NCBI RefSeq assembly: GCF_964028195.1 | Contig: NZ_OZ034750.1 | Coordinates: 620,001-684,000, forward strand | From: Wolbachia endosymbiont (group A) of Pogonocherus hispidulus | GTDB lineage: Bacteria; Pseudomonadota; Alphaproteobacteria; Rickettsiales; Anaplasmataceae | Length of the DNA stretch: 64,000 nucleotides | Direction: 5' to 3' | In this document: one piece after another, positions 1 through 9,247 of the stretch | How the letters are laid out: each line of letters starts with the position of its first letter | Numbering within the stretch: the stretch's first letter is position 1 | The notes under the pieces: generated by a model | What the model saw: the letters and a program-made list of their open reading frames with translations, nothing else | What the model was told of the DNA's origin: nothing | The model's database searches: none | Position numbers and translations under genes: made by a program

Positions 1-188
1 TAAGCATATAGATTTATATCTTAATATAATATGTGGAAAAAATGTGTATATTTTGTAAAAAAAAACTTGCTTTTTATGCCAAAACAGCCCTAAGTGAAAA
101 AGTAGCTGGTAAACAAACAAGAATTACCAAGCGCTAAAGTGAGCCAAATTGGAGCCACTTTATATTGCATTAATAGCTGAGGAACGTT

Positions 189-770
189 ATGGTAAAATTT
201 AGTAAGAAAGAAAGAGAAGAATTTAATAATTCATGGAAAGAAGTATTAGATAACTCAATAGAAGATATTAATAAAAAAGACACAAAAGGAAGGACGATAT
301 TGCATTACGCGGTGGGAATGCCAGATCCAAAAAAAGTTAGGTTATTAATCAAAAAGGGAGCAGATGTAGATGCAGCAGATGCCGGGAAATATAGACCACT
401 GCACTTAGCAGTAATGGGACAACGTCTAGAAAATACAAAGGAGCTGATAAAGGCAGGAGCCGATGTAAACGCAGTGGAACGAAGTAGCAAATTTGCCGCG
501 TTACATCTGGCATGCATGGTAGCAGAGATAAAAATAGTAGAAGAGCTAGTAAAGGCGGGAGCGAATGTAGAGCAAAAGGATAAATTTGGCAAAACCCCAA
601 TGTATTATGGAAGAAATAATAAAGAGATAAAAGAAGTGTTAGAGAACGTAAAAATGGCAAATAAACAGAGGGAATTTATAGAAAGAATAAGGGTTATATC
701 GGAAAGTACAGCAGCAGGTGTGATAGTGGCAAAAGAAGAGGTAGAAACTATGGATGAAAAAGTGCTATGA
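189..770 (+). CDS. Ankyrin-repeat protein, phage-associated
   Basis: A 193-aa protein with about three to four ankyrin repeats between residues 35 and 140. The repeat signatures are visible (GRTILHYAV, YRPLHLAVM, FAALHLACM, KTPMYYG), each followed by a helix ending in KAGA(D/N)V. There is no signal peptide or membrane segment. The C-terminal 50 residues are charged and helical. A GAGG ribosome binding site sits about 7 nt before the ATG. The gene overlaps the next gene by 4 nt and is probably co-transcribed with it and the integrase. Ankyrin proteins commonly mediate protein-protein contacts and are often proposed host-directed factors in Wolbachia; no target can be read from the sequence. 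Confidence 0.85.
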   Translation: MVKFSKKEREEFNNSWKEVLDNSIEDINKKDTKGRTILHYAVGMPDPKKVRLLIKKGADVDAADAGKYRPLHLAVMGQRLENTKELIKAGADVNAVERSSKFAALHLACMVAEIKIVEELVKAGANVEQKDKFGKTPMYYGRNNKEIKEVLENVKMANKQREFIERIRVISESTAAGVIVAKEEVETMDEKVL

Positions 771-1231
771 GCCGTAACTTTTTTTTAAATTCAGAAGCTA
801 GGATGGAAGAAATAGAAAAGAAAGTAATGAATTTAGAGAAAAAAGCGTTGGAAGAGCTGAGAAAAATATGGAAGAAGGTATATGGGAAAGAAGCGCCTAG
901 ATACTCAAAGAAATATCTGATACCAAGATTAGCTTATAGAATGCAAGAAAAAGCGTATGGAGAAATGTCAAGAAAAGTAGCAAAAAGACTAGAGTATCTG
1001 GCAGATCGGCTAGAAAAGGGAAAAAGAATAAGTAGTGACAAACTGCCAGTAGCAGGAACAGAGTTGATATTAGAGAGAGGGGAAGAGACGCATACAGTAA
1101 TGGTAACAGATAAGGTTTTAATCTACAGAGAAGAATTTTTTACGTCATTGTCAGCAGTGGCAGGAAAAATAATGGGAATGAGCTACAACGGACCTTTATT
1201 ATTTGGGATGCGTGATAAAAATGAAAATTGA
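767..1231 (+). CDS. DUF2924-type protein upstream of the integrase
   Basis: A 154-aa basic protein. Residues about 20-70 carry the DUF2924-like pattern (ALEELRKIWKKVYG, then PRLAYRMQEKAYG). The C-terminal half holds the segment PVAGTELILERGEETHTVMV, which resembles the usual end of the family. In phages and prophages this family is typically found next to a large serine recombinase, as here. Its molecular role is not established; an accessory role in recombination is an inference from context. The start overlaps the stop of the ankyrin gene (ATGA-type junction). Confidence 0.75.
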   Translation: MSRNFFLNSEARMEEIEKKVMNLEKKALEELRKIWKKVYGKEAPRYSKKYLIPRLAYRMQEKAYGEMSRKVAKRLEYLADRLEKGKRISSDKLPVAGTELILERGEETHTVMVTDKVLIYREEFFTSLSAVAGKIMGMSYNGPLLFGMRDKNEN

Positions 1232-1241
1232 AGAGAGTAAA

Positions 1242-2756
1242 ATGCTAAAAGAAGTAAGGTGTGCGATATATACAAGAAAATCAAATGAGGATGGGCTAGA
1301 ACAAAAGTTTAACAGTCTTGATGCACAGCGAGTAGCATGTGAGAAGTACATAAAGAGCAGAGAAGGATGGGTAGCATTGGTAAAAAGGTACGATGATGGC
1401 GGATATTCAGGAAAAAATTTAGAAAGACCAGCGATAAAGGAATTGTTTAAAGATGTAAAAGCAGGAGAAGTGGACTGTGTAGTAGTATATACTCTGGATA
1501 GGCTATCAAGGGAAACAAAAGATAGTATAGAAGTAACATCATTTTTTAGAAGGCACCGAGTAAATTTTGTAGCAGTAACACAGATATTTGACAATAATAC
1601 GCCAATGGGAAAATTTGTACAAACGGTGTTATCAGGAGCAGCACAACTAGAAAGAGAGATGATAGTAGAGAGAGTAAAAAATAAAATAGCAACATCAAAA
1701 GAGCAAGGTTTATGGATGGGTGGAACTTTGCCATTTGGGTATGATGTAAAAGATAAAGAATTAATAATAAATGAAAAAGAAGCAAAAGTAGTAAAGTACA
1801 TATTTGCAAGGTATATGGAGCTAAAATCAATGGCAGAATTGGCAAGAGAGTTAAATAGTCAAGGTTACCGTACGAAAGGAAAATCAGATATCTTTAAAAA
1901 GGCAACGGTGAGAAGAATAATAACAAATCCAATATATATGGGAAAGATAAGACATTATGACAAACGGTATGAGGGAAAGCATGAAGCAATAATAGAAGAG
2001 GAAAAATGGCAGAAAGCACAGGAATTGATAAAGAATCAACCATATAGAAAAGTAAGATATGAAGAGGCGCTACTAAAGGGAATAATAAAGTGCAAGAGCT
2101 GTGGTGTAAATATGACACTAACGTATGCGAAAAAAGAAAATAAAAGGTACCGATATTACGTATGCAACAATCATTTAAGGGGAAAAAATTGTGAATCAGT
2201 AAATCGAACAATAGTAGCGGGAGAAGTAGAGAAAGAAGCAATGAAGAGAGCAGAAGATTTATATGAAAAATGGGGAGAAAAGACCGAAGAAAAATGGGAA
2301 AATTTAAGTTTTGGAAAGCAGAAAGAAGTAGTGAAAAAGTTAATAAAGGGAGTGATGGTAAAAGAAGATGGAATAGAGGTGCACTCTGAGTCAGAAGAAA
2401 AATTTATACCAATGGGGTTAAAAAAGAAAGGAAATAAATGCACAGTAGTAGAACCAGAAGGGAAAACAAACAATGCGCTACTGAAAGCAGTGGTAAGAGC
2501 CCATCTGTGGAAACGGCAACTAGAAGAGGGAAAATATGCAAGCGTAGGAGAACTGAGTGCCAAAATTAATATAGGTACAAGACGTATACAGCAAATTTTA
2601 AGATTAAATTATTTAGCACCAAAAATCAAAGAAGACATAGTACATGGGAGACAGCCAAGGGGTTTGAAGTTAGCTGACTTGAGGGAAATACCGATGTTAT
2701 GGAGTGAGCAATTAAAGAAATTTTATGGATTAGTGGCGTATTTACACCATTTATAA
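1242..2756 (+). CDS. Large serine recombinase (prophage integrase)
   Basis: Catalyses site-specific integration and excision through a 5'-phosphoserine intermediate. The N-terminal resolvase domain begins RCAIYTRKS with the nucleophilic serine at residue 14 of the chosen start. It continues with LDAQR, YDDGGYSG, the YTLDRLSR motif and the long E helix. A recombinase domain follows, then a zinc ribbon (CKSCG with a later CNNH and a final Cys) and an HTH-like tail (ASVGELSAKINIGTRRIQQI). The ATG at 1242 is preferred because GAGAG lies 5 nt upstream. The same frame is open back to a TTG at 1203, inside the previous gene. About 504 aa, normal for the family. Position at the edge of the phage modules fits an integrase; attP was not identified. 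Confidence 0.9.
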   Translation: MLKEVRCAIYTRKSNEDGLEQKFNSLDAQRVACEKYIKSREGWVALVKRYDDGGYSGKNLERPAIKELFKDVKAGEVDCVVVYTLDRLSRETKDSIEVTSFFRRHRVNFVAVTQIFDNNTPMGKFVQTVLSGAAQLEREMIVERVKNKIATSKEQGLWMGGTLPFGYDVKDKELIINEKEAKVVKYIFARYMELKSMAELARELNSQGYRTKGKSDIFKKATVRRIITNPIYMGKIRHYDKRYEGKHEAIIEEEKWQKAQELIKNQPYRKVRYEEALLKGIIKCKSCGVNMTLTYAKKENKRYRYYVCNNHLRGKNCESVNRTIVAGEVEKEAMKRAEDLYEKWGEKTEEKWENLSFGKQKEVVKKLIKGVMVKEDGIEVHSESEEKFIPMGLKKKGNKCTVVEPEGKTNNALLKAVVRAHLWKRQLEEGKYASVGELSAKINIGTRRIQQILRLNYLAPKIKEDIVHGRQPRGLKLADLREIPMLWSEQLKKFYGLVAYLHHL

Positions 2757-2778
2757 AAACAACAAAAGGAGAGAAACT

Positions 2779-3331
2779 ATGAACACCAAAACTATTGAAA
2801 GGTATTGCTGAGAAATAAGAAAGGTAGCCAAATTGCCGCTACTGCAGTTGATACAGAGGAATCAAGGACCTCTGATGTACCAAAAGATGTTGAGGTAAAA
2901 GAACAAACTAATGCTGAAAAAGCTACAGCTCAATTGTGTGAAAATATCAACGAAAATAGTGATGATCTTAATATACTTCAACCTACATGTGAAACCAGCG
3001 AAAAAGCCCAAAACTCCTCAATAGAAACGCCAAATGCCACTGACAGCCCCTCTTTAGCTGTATGTTTTGATGGCGATGCAACAGACAAAAAAGACAACCC
3101 ATCAATAAAAACAACGCAGCAAAGACAAACAATCTTAACTGGTTTTGTTGGTACAGCGTTATTAGTGAGTAGTGTTGCTATATCCTGGAAATGCACGTTA
3201 TAGCGGTAATTGGCGGGGATTGGCTTATGTAGGTTTTGCGCTGTACAATCTTTATAAAGCCCAATACTAAACTCGAAAAAGTTGAAGATGTAGAACAACT
3301 CACCACTCAGCCTTTTTTGAATCTGGCATAA
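2779..3331 (+). pseudogene. Decayed membrane-anchored hypothetical protein
   Basis: An ATG at 2779 behind an AGGAGAG ribosome binding site gives MNTKTIER and then stops. Reading resumes in another frame at about 2805 (KKGSQIAATAV). That frame runs through a charged, Thr/Ser-rich stretch to a hydrophobic helix (GFVGTALLVSSVAIS) and stops at 3201. Further coding-like sequence continues in other frames (GLAYVGFALYNLYK, then KLEKVEDVEQLTTQPF), ending near 3331. At least three frameshifts are needed, so I call it a pseudogene. The intact form would have been a soluble N-terminus with a C-terminal two-helix membrane anchor. An alternative is a 132-aa protein with a TTG start at 2805. Confidence 0.6.
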
Positions 3332-3351
3332 AATGTGTATACTCGAAAAAT

Positions 3352-3498
3352 ATGAAAATTTTACTACTTGCTAACAAAACAATTGGCATTTTTGAAGTCC
3401 TTTACGCCGTTAAATCCACAGATTCATTTGCTAGGGTTTTTATGGGGTTTACAGAAATAGTTGTAAGAGATGACCTAAAAAGTACATCTAAAGCCTAA
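3352..3498 (+). CDS. Possible 48-aa small ORF
   Basis: A short frame, MKILLLANKTIGIF... ending KSTSKA, lies between the decayed gene and the virion operon. No ribosome binding site is obvious and no family is recognised. It may be a fragment. Apart from this, 3332-3772 shows no convincing gene. Confidence 0.15.
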   Translation: MKILLLANKTIGIFEVLYAVKSTDSFARVFMGFTEIVVRDDLKSTSKA

Positions 3499-3772
3499 AA
3501 TGCGATTGTAAGGTCACCTCTGAGGGTTATTTTTTTCTTTAACGTACTACAAAGTTTAAAAGAATAAGATTTAAGAAGAATTTGATAGGAAGTAACACCT
3601 AAACTCTATTACTCATCGTCATAGTCAGGATATTGTGGAGGAGCTTCTCCTTACTTTATAAGATAACTTCTTTAGAAGGCTTCCTGTAATATTAACTTAC
3701 TTCCCTAACTTGAGCTTAGGGCTCACAGCACATACTTTTAAACTTGCTAAAAACCAATACAAGTTGAAAACT

Positions 3773-5086
3773 CTAAAAATTATTAAGTGCACCTACAACG
3801 CTTGCAATTTGATCAGCTTTAACATCGCTAAGTGCTGTGTTTGCTTTATATAAACAGCAACCCCCTGCTATAAGAAAAATTGATGCAGCTACAGCAAGTG
3901 TGAGACATATTGCTAAATAAGGTATTGTTAAACTTGCACCAACAGCAAACACTCCAGCTATTACAAAAGCAGCAGAAGCATAGTTACTCTGTTTTCTACT
4001 CTGATCACTTGCTACTGGGAGTTTTGTATTTTCATCCTCATTTTCTTGTAGTCTAGCCAAGTTTTGCTGTGCTCTATTCAGCTCCCCTTCTTTCCGCTCA
4101 AGCTGAGCTTTTGTCCTTTGAAGTTCATCCTCTTGTTCCACCCTTTGAGCCAAAGTCAAATCTCTTTCTTCTCCAAGTTGAACGTTTTGATGATTAAGAT
4201 TTTCAATCTTCTGTTCTTGCATAGAAATAGTTTCGGATAATTCATCTCGTTCATCAGTAAGACTTTTAATCTCTTGTGATAATTTTTGAGCATAACTGTC
4301 CGATAATATAACTTGCGCCTTCGCAAACTTAATTTCTGGTAATAAACTCTGTGGTAATGGATATAGTGCTTTTAAGTTATACCACTGATGACTTCTTTCA
4401 TAGACGCCTTTGTAATCTTTTGTATGGGGCTCTGTTTCTCCAAGTACTGCTACATCTAATCGATATATGTCATTACTAAATGTTTGTTCATAATGGTTGC
4501 GTAGATAACTCTCTATAACCTTAATTGACGTAACACTAAACCTGAAGAAATTTACTCTTCCAAACGATAACACCGGTCCATCTTTTTCTATTTTTACCCC
4601 TGAATAGTCAGAAAGAAGATCTCCAAATAAACTCTCATCCAATATAAATCTTTGCGCATTATAATAATCGTTAAAAATCCTCATCAATCTGGATCTTACA
4701 GGCAGTGATAGTTTTGCCAGCTCTACTACTGCATCTACGAAGAAGTCATTTGGTACCTCTTTTATCCCTACTTGCAACTCAAAAAAGTGTTTACCGGGTG
4801 GTTCTTCGATGATTGTAATGTCTTCTATATTTGCCCACTTGAGTGCTATTTTAAGTGATTTAGGTGTTCCTCGCAGTCTTTGAAATTTTACTCCTTCTAC
4901 TATGGCTCTTCTTTTATCTTTTACCCAGCGTAGTATTTCTTCTAAACCATATTCTTCTATTATCCACGGCAATGTTTCTTCTTCCAATCTAAACTTAAAT
5001 CCCCTGATACAGCTTGGATCTACTTTATAATCTATCGCATCTACTAGCGCTTTTTCCTGTTTTGTTGCATTTGGTGGCAGTAACAT
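3773..5086 (-). CDS. Tail protein I (gpI) fused to coiled coil and membrane hairpin
   Basis: Residues about 1-190 match the P2-type tail protein I family, a baseplate component at the base of the tail fibre. Signatures are LPPNATKQEKAL near the start, then LPWIIEEYG and the segment IALKWANIEDITIIEEPPG. A family member would normally end near 200 aa. This one has 437 aa. Residues about 264-355 form a long coiled coil (ERDELSETISMQEQKIENL and similar heptads), and residues about 370-412 form two hydrophobic helices. It is the last gene of the leftward virion operon, sharing TAATG with gpJ. The membrane hairpin is unexpected for a virion part. No separate tail fibre gene follows, so the extension may replace it; that is inference. 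Confidence 0.8.
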   Translation of the reverse strand: MLLPPNATKQEKALVDAIDYKVDPSCIRGFKFRLEEETLPWIIEEYGLEEILRWVKDKRRAIVEGVKFQRLRGTPKSLKIALKWANIEDITIIEEPPGKHFFELQVGIKEVPNDFFVDAVVELAKLSLPVRSRLMRIFNDYYNAQRFILDESLFGDLLSDYSGVKIEKDGPVLSFGRVNFFRFSVTSIKVIESYLRNHYEQTFSNDIYRLDVAVLGETEPHTKDYKGVYERSHQWYNLKALYPLPQSLLPEIKFAKAQVILSDSYAQKLSQEIKSLTDERDELSETISMQEQKIENLNHQNVQLGEERDLTLAQRVEQEDELQRTKAQLERKEGELNRAQQNLARLQENEDENTKLPVASDQSRKQSNYASAAFVIAGVFAVGASLTIPYLAICLTLAVAASIFLIAGGCCLYKANTALSDVKADQIASVVGALNNF

Positions 5087-5877
5087 TAATTCAACTCAAT
5101 CTTTAAATTTCGCAAATTTGCACATTCATTTCCTAGCACTACAACATCTTCTTTTGGCTCGATTAATTCCACATTTTCTACACCCTCTACAAATAGATTC
5201 GCTATTATCCATGATCTTGTCACACTCCATCCCAGCCTTCTATTTGCTTCAAACTTCTTAATGAACTGCTTCTTGATTTCCTCCTTCGATATCATAGGAC
5301 TTATGCTCATTCTGCTGTGAATATCTATTTCCGTAATATTGCAACCAACTACTGTTACTGTATCTGTTAAAACCCTTATATCATCTCTAGTAACCTGCTT
5401 TTTTACAATTTCTAGTAGCTCTTCTGACAATATGCCAGTTGTGGATAATTGTGTTGATAAGATTGAAATTTGTACTTTTCCTGGTATAGGTGATTCTACT
5501 AATGCATCTTTTACTCTACTATCTGCCGACAGTGCATGATACCTATAATACTCCTTGCTTCCACACGCTACTATCTTTGCTTTAATTCTTTTTCTAAATC
5601 GTTCATCATCTTCTTCTTTTTGCCTCTCCACTCCATAAAACTCAGCTAAATTATCAAGATCTTCTCCCGTTGCAAATTTTAGTAAATTACCCTTTACAGC
5701 TTCGTTTATCCTTTGTCTGAGTAAAAGTTCTCGCCATGCTGCTACCTCCAGAACTTTCATTGCTGGATCCGATTCTACTAATCCTGAAAAGGTTTCATCT
5801 CTACGGACTAACTCTTCTTTCATTCTTGAAAATATTTCCTCGAAATTTGGCTTTTCTACAATATTTAGCTGCTGCAT
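5086..5877 (-). CDS. Baseplate assembly protein J (gpJ)
   Basis: A 263-aa protein of the P2 gpJ / baseplate J family, which forms the baseplate wedge with gpW and gpI. Recognised from the N-terminal region (FSGLVESDPAMKVLEVAAWRELLLRQRINEA), the FATGEDLDNLAEFYGVER segment that is a hallmark of the family, and the C-terminal ITRSWIIANLFVEGVENVEL-like region. The operon position between gpW and gpI is the usual one. Length is typical. Confidence 0.9.
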   Translation of the reverse strand: MQQLNIVEKPNFEEIFSRMKEELVRRDETFSGLVESDPAMKVLEVAAWRELLLRQRINEAVKGNLLKFATGEDLDNLAEFYGVERQKEEDDERFRKRIKAKIVACGSKEYYRYHALSADSRVKDALVESPIPGKVQISILSTQLSTTGILSEELLEIVKKQVTRDDIRVLTDTVTVVGCNITEIDIHSRMSISPMISKEEIKKQFIKKFEANRRLGWSVTRSWIIANLFVEGVENVELIEPKEDVVVLGNECANLRNLKIELN

Positions 5878-5879
5878 CT

Positions 5880-6215
5880 TTAAACTACAATTTCATCAAA
5901 ATGAATGTTTTTCCCGCTTGGTAAGTATAATCCTTCTAGGTCAAGCGTTACTTTTCCTTCTTTCACCTCTGTCATTTTTACTTTTTCTAGCTTAAATCTT
6001 TCCTCCCACCTTTGTAGAGCTTCTGCTACTGCTGAATAGATTTCCAAAGTTAAATCTCTATTTATTGGCTTATCCACCAATTCAAATAATCTTGAGCCAT
6101 AATCTCTCCTCATTATTCTACTGTTTACTGGAGTGGTCAGTATATCAATTATCGATTGCTTTAAGTGCTCTATTCCTTCTAACGCTTTTCCTGTTTTAGC
6201 ATCCATACCCTTCAT
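5880..6215 (-). CDS. Baseplate assembly protein W (gpW, gp25-like)
   Basis: A 111-aa protein of the T4 gp25 / P2 gpW family, a baseplate wedge subunit. It shows the diagnostic N-terminal pattern IEHLKQSIIDILTTPVNSR followed by MRRDYGSRLFELVD and a long helix (LTLEIYSAVAEALQRWE). It lies 2 nt from gpJ and 2 nt from the PAAR gene in a tightly packed operon. Confidence 0.9.
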   Translation of the reverse strand: MKGMDAKTGKALEGIEHLKQSIIDILTTPVNSRIMRRDYGSRLFELVDKPINRDLTLEIYSAVAEALQRWEERFKLEKVKMTEVKEGKVTLDLEGLYLPSGKNIHFDEIVV

Positions 6216-6217
6216 TT

Positions 6218-6472
6218 CTATTTTGCAAAGACGCTTTCACTGCCTTTTATTACTTTAAACCCACATGAAACTATATCTCCTACTCTTCCTACACTAAGAC
6301 CATTTGCAAACACTGTTTTTGATCCTTGAATCATTACTTTTCCTTCACTAAAACTGTCTCCTTTTCTACATATTGACTTACCGTTTACAAAAACATTATT
6401 ACTTCCGCTAATGCAGAAATGTGGTATAGCTTCTCCACAGCAGTCTCCTAACCTCACTATTCCTTTGTTCAA
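6218..6472 (-). CDS. PAAR-domain spike-tip protein
   Basis: An 84-aa glycine-rich protein with two PAAR-like halves: VRLGDCCGEAIPHFCISGS with NVFVNGKSICRKGD, then KTVFANGLSVGRVGDIVSCG and SESVFAK. PAAR proteins cap the central spike (gpV) of contractile tails, and the Cys/His pattern suggests a bound metal ion. The start overlaps the stop of gpV by 4 nt, in keeping with a spike-and-tip pair. Confidence 0.85.
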   Translation of the reverse strand: MNKGIVRLGDCCGEAIPHFCISGSNNVFVNGKSICRKGDSFSEGKVMIQGSKTVFANGLSVGRVGDIVSCGFKVIKGSESVFAK

Positions 6473-6933
6473 TTTAAGTCGATCCTTTCTGCTTTCAGTT
6501 TTATTCCACTTTTTGTCATTTCTATCTCTGATTTTCCTACTTTGAAATTTAATTTATCCACTACAGAAATTTCAAGATTCTTGCTCTCTTTGTCATACAA
6601 TAACTTTGTTCCATCTTGAAATACTAAACTGTTAATCATTTCACTATTCTCTGGTGCAGAATAATTTTGCTGATATATTCCAGCTAGTACTACTCCTAAT
6701 GATAACTCTCCCAATGGTGATAATATTACTACCTGTTCATTTATGCTTGGTGGTAGCCAGCTTCTTTCCTCTCCTGCTCTAGAAGTTATCCATGGAAGAA
6801 AATCTGTTAAAAGTTCTCCTATCTTCACTCTTACTTTTGCTTTCTCATAATCTACTTCTTTTACAACTCCTATTCGTACAATGTTTGCTAACTTTCTTTG
6901 CAGCTCTGAAATAGCAAAATTACTCTCTAACAT
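6469..6933 (-). CDS. Baseplate spike protein V (gpV)
   Basis: A 154-aa P2 gpV-type protein forming the central tail spike. The N-terminal OB-fold region reads VGVVKEVDYEKAKVRVKIG-like, followed by LPWITSRAGEERSWLPPSI and EQVVILSPLGELSLGVVL, which are standard for the family. The C-terminus is a short beta-helix-like region (KLNFKVGKSEIEMTKSGIKL). It overlaps both the upstream tail gene (14 nt) and the downstream PAAR gene. Confidence 0.88.
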   Translation of the reverse strand: MLESNFAISELQRKLANIVRIGVVKEVDYEKAKVRVKIGELLTDFLPWITSRAGEERSWLPPSINEQVVILSPLGELSLGVVLAGIYQQNYSAPENSEMINSLVFQDGTKLLYDKESKNLEISVVDKLNFKVGKSEIEMTKSGIKLKAERIDLN

Positions 6934-7393
6934 TTTCTTCTATTATAATCGTATGTGGCTTAATCTTATTTTCTGTCCATATCGATTTACCTAAATGAAG
7001 CTGATGACTCCAATCAACCATCCACACCAAATATGCATCTAATTCGGGTCTAAATCCGTCAATTTCTGCAGAGATAAATTCTCCTGGTGAAACATTTTTT
7101 ATATTCCATGTATTTTTGTTTACAACTTTTGCCACCTCAGCAGCTAATGTTCTGACAATAATAGCTGCATTTTCTATTGTGCTATCAATCACAATTCGTG
7201 CTTCAAATCTTGCTTTCAGTGCTAATTCCTCTGTTCCAGGATCTTTTCCCGATTCTAAACTCACAAGCTCTACAAATAACGCTGGCGCTAATAATTCTTT
7301 TCTTATCGATGGATAAATTTCACATGTTTGTATAGTTAGGATTTCTTCCTTCAGTCTAGTACAAATTGCTTGATGTAAATCTTTCAAATTCAT
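6920..7393 (-). CDS. Unassigned phage tail protein between Z-like and gpV genes
   Basis: A 157-aa protein with no family I can name confidently. The N-terminus (LHQAICTRLKEEI...CEIYPSIRKELLAPALFVELVSLE) and a central beta-rich segment recall phage tail-terminator or completion proteins. Its place after the minor tail Z-like gene and before gpV would suit such a role. It overlaps gpV by 14 nt and the Z-like gene by 4 nt. The role assignment is inference from gene order. Confidence 0.65.
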   Translation of the reverse strand: MNLKDLHQAICTRLKEEILTIQTCEIYPSIRKELLAPALFVELVSLESGKDPGTEELALKARFEARIVIDSTIENAAIIVRTLAAEVAKVVNKNTWNIKNVSPGEFISAEIDGFRPELDAYLVWMVDWSHQLHLGKSIWTENKIKPHTIIIEENVRE

Positions 7394-7902
7394 CCTTTAT
7401 AGCTCAATTGACGTTCAAAAAACTTTGTAAAGACTTCTTCAACTTCATAATTAACAAGATTCCCTATTATCCTTGAAGCCTCAGGTTCGAGTGACAATTT
7501 AACTTCCTTTATTGGCAATGCTGCTCTTCCTTCACGTTTAAACATACCGCTATTTCCTTTTGGCATAACTGCTGCAAATCCTCCTATAAACTCATGCTTT
7601 CCTACTTTCGATCCTCTTCTTGTTTTTTGTATTTTGCCAATTGTCGATGCTCTAATGTCGTAGAAATTTGCTCTAATTAACACTTCTAATCTGCTTGTTT
7701 TTGCTTTAAAAATTCTTAATCTCTTTCTTATCAAACTTAATTTTATCTTCTTTTCCTCACTGATTTCCTTAGCTGCTTGCGCTTTTAACCATAGTGCCGT
7801 TTTGTTTAATGCTTTTATAGCTGCCAGTTTTACTTTCTGCTCTTTTTCGTCAATATTGTAGACTATTTCATTAATATTGTTACTAATTTTAATATCAAAC
7901 AC
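7390..7902 (-). CDS. Minor tail protein Z-like protein
   Basis: A 170-aa basic protein resembling the lambda gpZ / prophage minor tail protein Z family, which acts at the head-proximal end of the tail. Family-like features are the repeated KAALNKTALWLKAQAAKEI-type helix near the N-terminus, the kinked basic segment (KKIKLSLIRKRLRIFKAK), a central beta region, and MPKGNSGMFKREGRAALPI near residue 115. It overlaps its neighbours by 4 and 8 nt. Confidence 0.7.
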   Translation of the reverse strand: MFDIKISNNINEIVYNIDEKEQKVKLAAIKALNKTALWLKAQAAKEISEEKKIKLSLIRKRLRIFKAKTSRLEVLIRANFYDIRASTIGKIQKTRRGSKVGKHEFIGGFAAVMPKGNSGMFKREGRAALPIKEVKLSLEPEASRIIGNLVNYEVEEVFTKFFERQLSYKG

Positions 7903-8209
7903 TTTCTATTGCCTCAATTTTCCATATTTCACTCGAAGAATCTTTTAACGGTGGTTCAAAAATCTTGTAGAACCTTTTTTCAATCTTGATATAATCACCT
8001 ATGCTAAAGGAAGTAACGTCCTGATCACATATTTCTATAGAAGCAATTTGCTGAGTTAATGCTCCATCTGCACCTAGAGAGTACGTAGTCTCAGGACGTT
8101 TAATTAGCACCTTTATTCTACGAATGCCCTTGTTATTTTTATTACAATATGTGGCTTCCACTCCTAAATGCTCAAAACAATCTTCCAATAATTTTCCTAT
8201 ATTCATCAA
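7895..8209 (-). CDS. Head-tail connector (lambda FII-like)
   Basis: A 104-aa protein directly downstream of the major capsid gene. Length, position and the beta-rich pattern (VEATYCNKNNKGIRRIKVLI, then FSIGDYIKIEKRFYKIFEPP) fit the lambda FII / head-tail joining group that closes the portal for tail attachment. The match is mostly positional, so the name is tentative. Confidence 0.6.
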   Translation of the reverse strand: MMNIGKLLEDCFEHLGVEATYCNKNNKGIRRIKVLIKRPETTYSLGADGALTQQIASIEICDQDVTSFSIGDYIKIEKRFYKIFEPPLKDSSSEIWKIEAIESV

Positions 8210-9210
8210 CTAGAACTAATTTTTACCAAAACTCCCGGACGATGGCACATTGGCAATGGATTCGACTGCGTATGTAAATCAGTTCCTCTATCAAACCTCC
8301 TTGGTTCTTGTTTTGCATAGAGTGGCTGTCCAAGAGTATTTACTGTCTCATTAAAGTCTGCTGGTGCAAAATATGTTGTAAATGTGCTCGCTGTTCCTAG
8401 TGGAAAACAGTGCCCTGTATCTTTCTCAATAAATCTTCTCACTGTTCCTTCAGGATCAGTTGCTTGCCCTCTATATTCCTCAAATGTTATTCCGCAAAAT
8501 GTAAATCCTGATCTCATGTCGTTCCTTAGTGCTGCACCTTCTTGCCATCTTTCATATGCTTCTTTTACTTTTGCATGAGAAGTGAGTGCATCAAAAAACT
8601 CAGGGCTTACCAAGGCATGAACTCCTGTCATATATTCACCACTTAAGTTATCCTCAATATGCCGCAATACTTCCATACACTTACGCTTTACATCAGTTGT
8701 TGCAGTTCCTAGTGCAAAATTTACTACTTTTGGTGTGATTTCAAATTCGTTGTACAGATTTAATAATTCTGACCCATCAGCATCTAAAATTATTCCTTTT
8801 AGCGCTCCCATTCGCAAATGCTCTAATGTTATTGCATGTTTGTTTCTCATCAATTGCAAATGATCGGTTATTACATCTGCCAGCGCTTTAAGTTCACTCT
8901 CTGATCCAAATGCCCTTATTCCTTGTACTTCTTCTGGCAGCACTACATCATCATGCGGAATGTGCGGAATCGTAAATGTTCTTATCTTTCTTTTTCCTCT
9001 TTTTCCTACTGTTGCTGGTGCTCCGGGTACTTGCGTTGGTAGTAAACTTAACACTCCGTTGTGTTCTTCTATCGTAATATGTCTAAATCTTACTGACCTA
9101 CTTGGAAACAAATTTAAATTTTCAACACGTCCATAATTTATCGGCAATATATTCATCGCATTTGTTAGTGCCGTCATGCTAAATGCTGTGTTTGTAAATG
9201 GATTTTGCAT
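8206..9210 (-). CDS. Major capsid protein (lambda gpE family)
   Basis: A protein of about 334 aa of the phage major capsid protein E family. Typical segments are FSMTALTNAMNILPINYGRV near the start, TIEEHNGVLSLLPT, RTFTIPHIPHDDVVLPEEVQ, and the C-terminal RPGVLVKISSS. The frame stays open to 9285, but the ATG at 9210 is preceded by a GGGGGAAAAG ribosome binding site and begins exactly at the family N-terminus (MQNPFTNTAF). The longer form would overlap the decoration gene by 38 nt. Confidence 0.9.
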   Translation of the reverse strand: MQNPFTNTAFSMTALTNAMNILPINYGRVENLNLFPSRSVRFRHITIEEHNGVLSLLPTQVPGAPATVGKRGKRKIRTFTIPHIPHDDVVLPEEVQGIRAFGSESELKALADVITDHLQLMRNKHAITLEHLRMGALKGIILDADGSELLNLYNEFEITPKVVNFALGTATTDVKRKCMEVLRHIEDNLSGEYMTGVHALVSPEFFDALTSHAKVKEAYERWQEGAALRNDMRSGFTFCGITFEEYRGQATDPEGTVRRFIEKDTGHCFPLGTASTFTTYFAPADFNETVNTLGQPLYAKQEPRRFDRGTDLHTQSNPLPMCHRPGVLVKISSS

Positions 9211-9247
9211 TTTTTCTTTTCCCCCTTTTGTATTTTTAATAGTTTTT

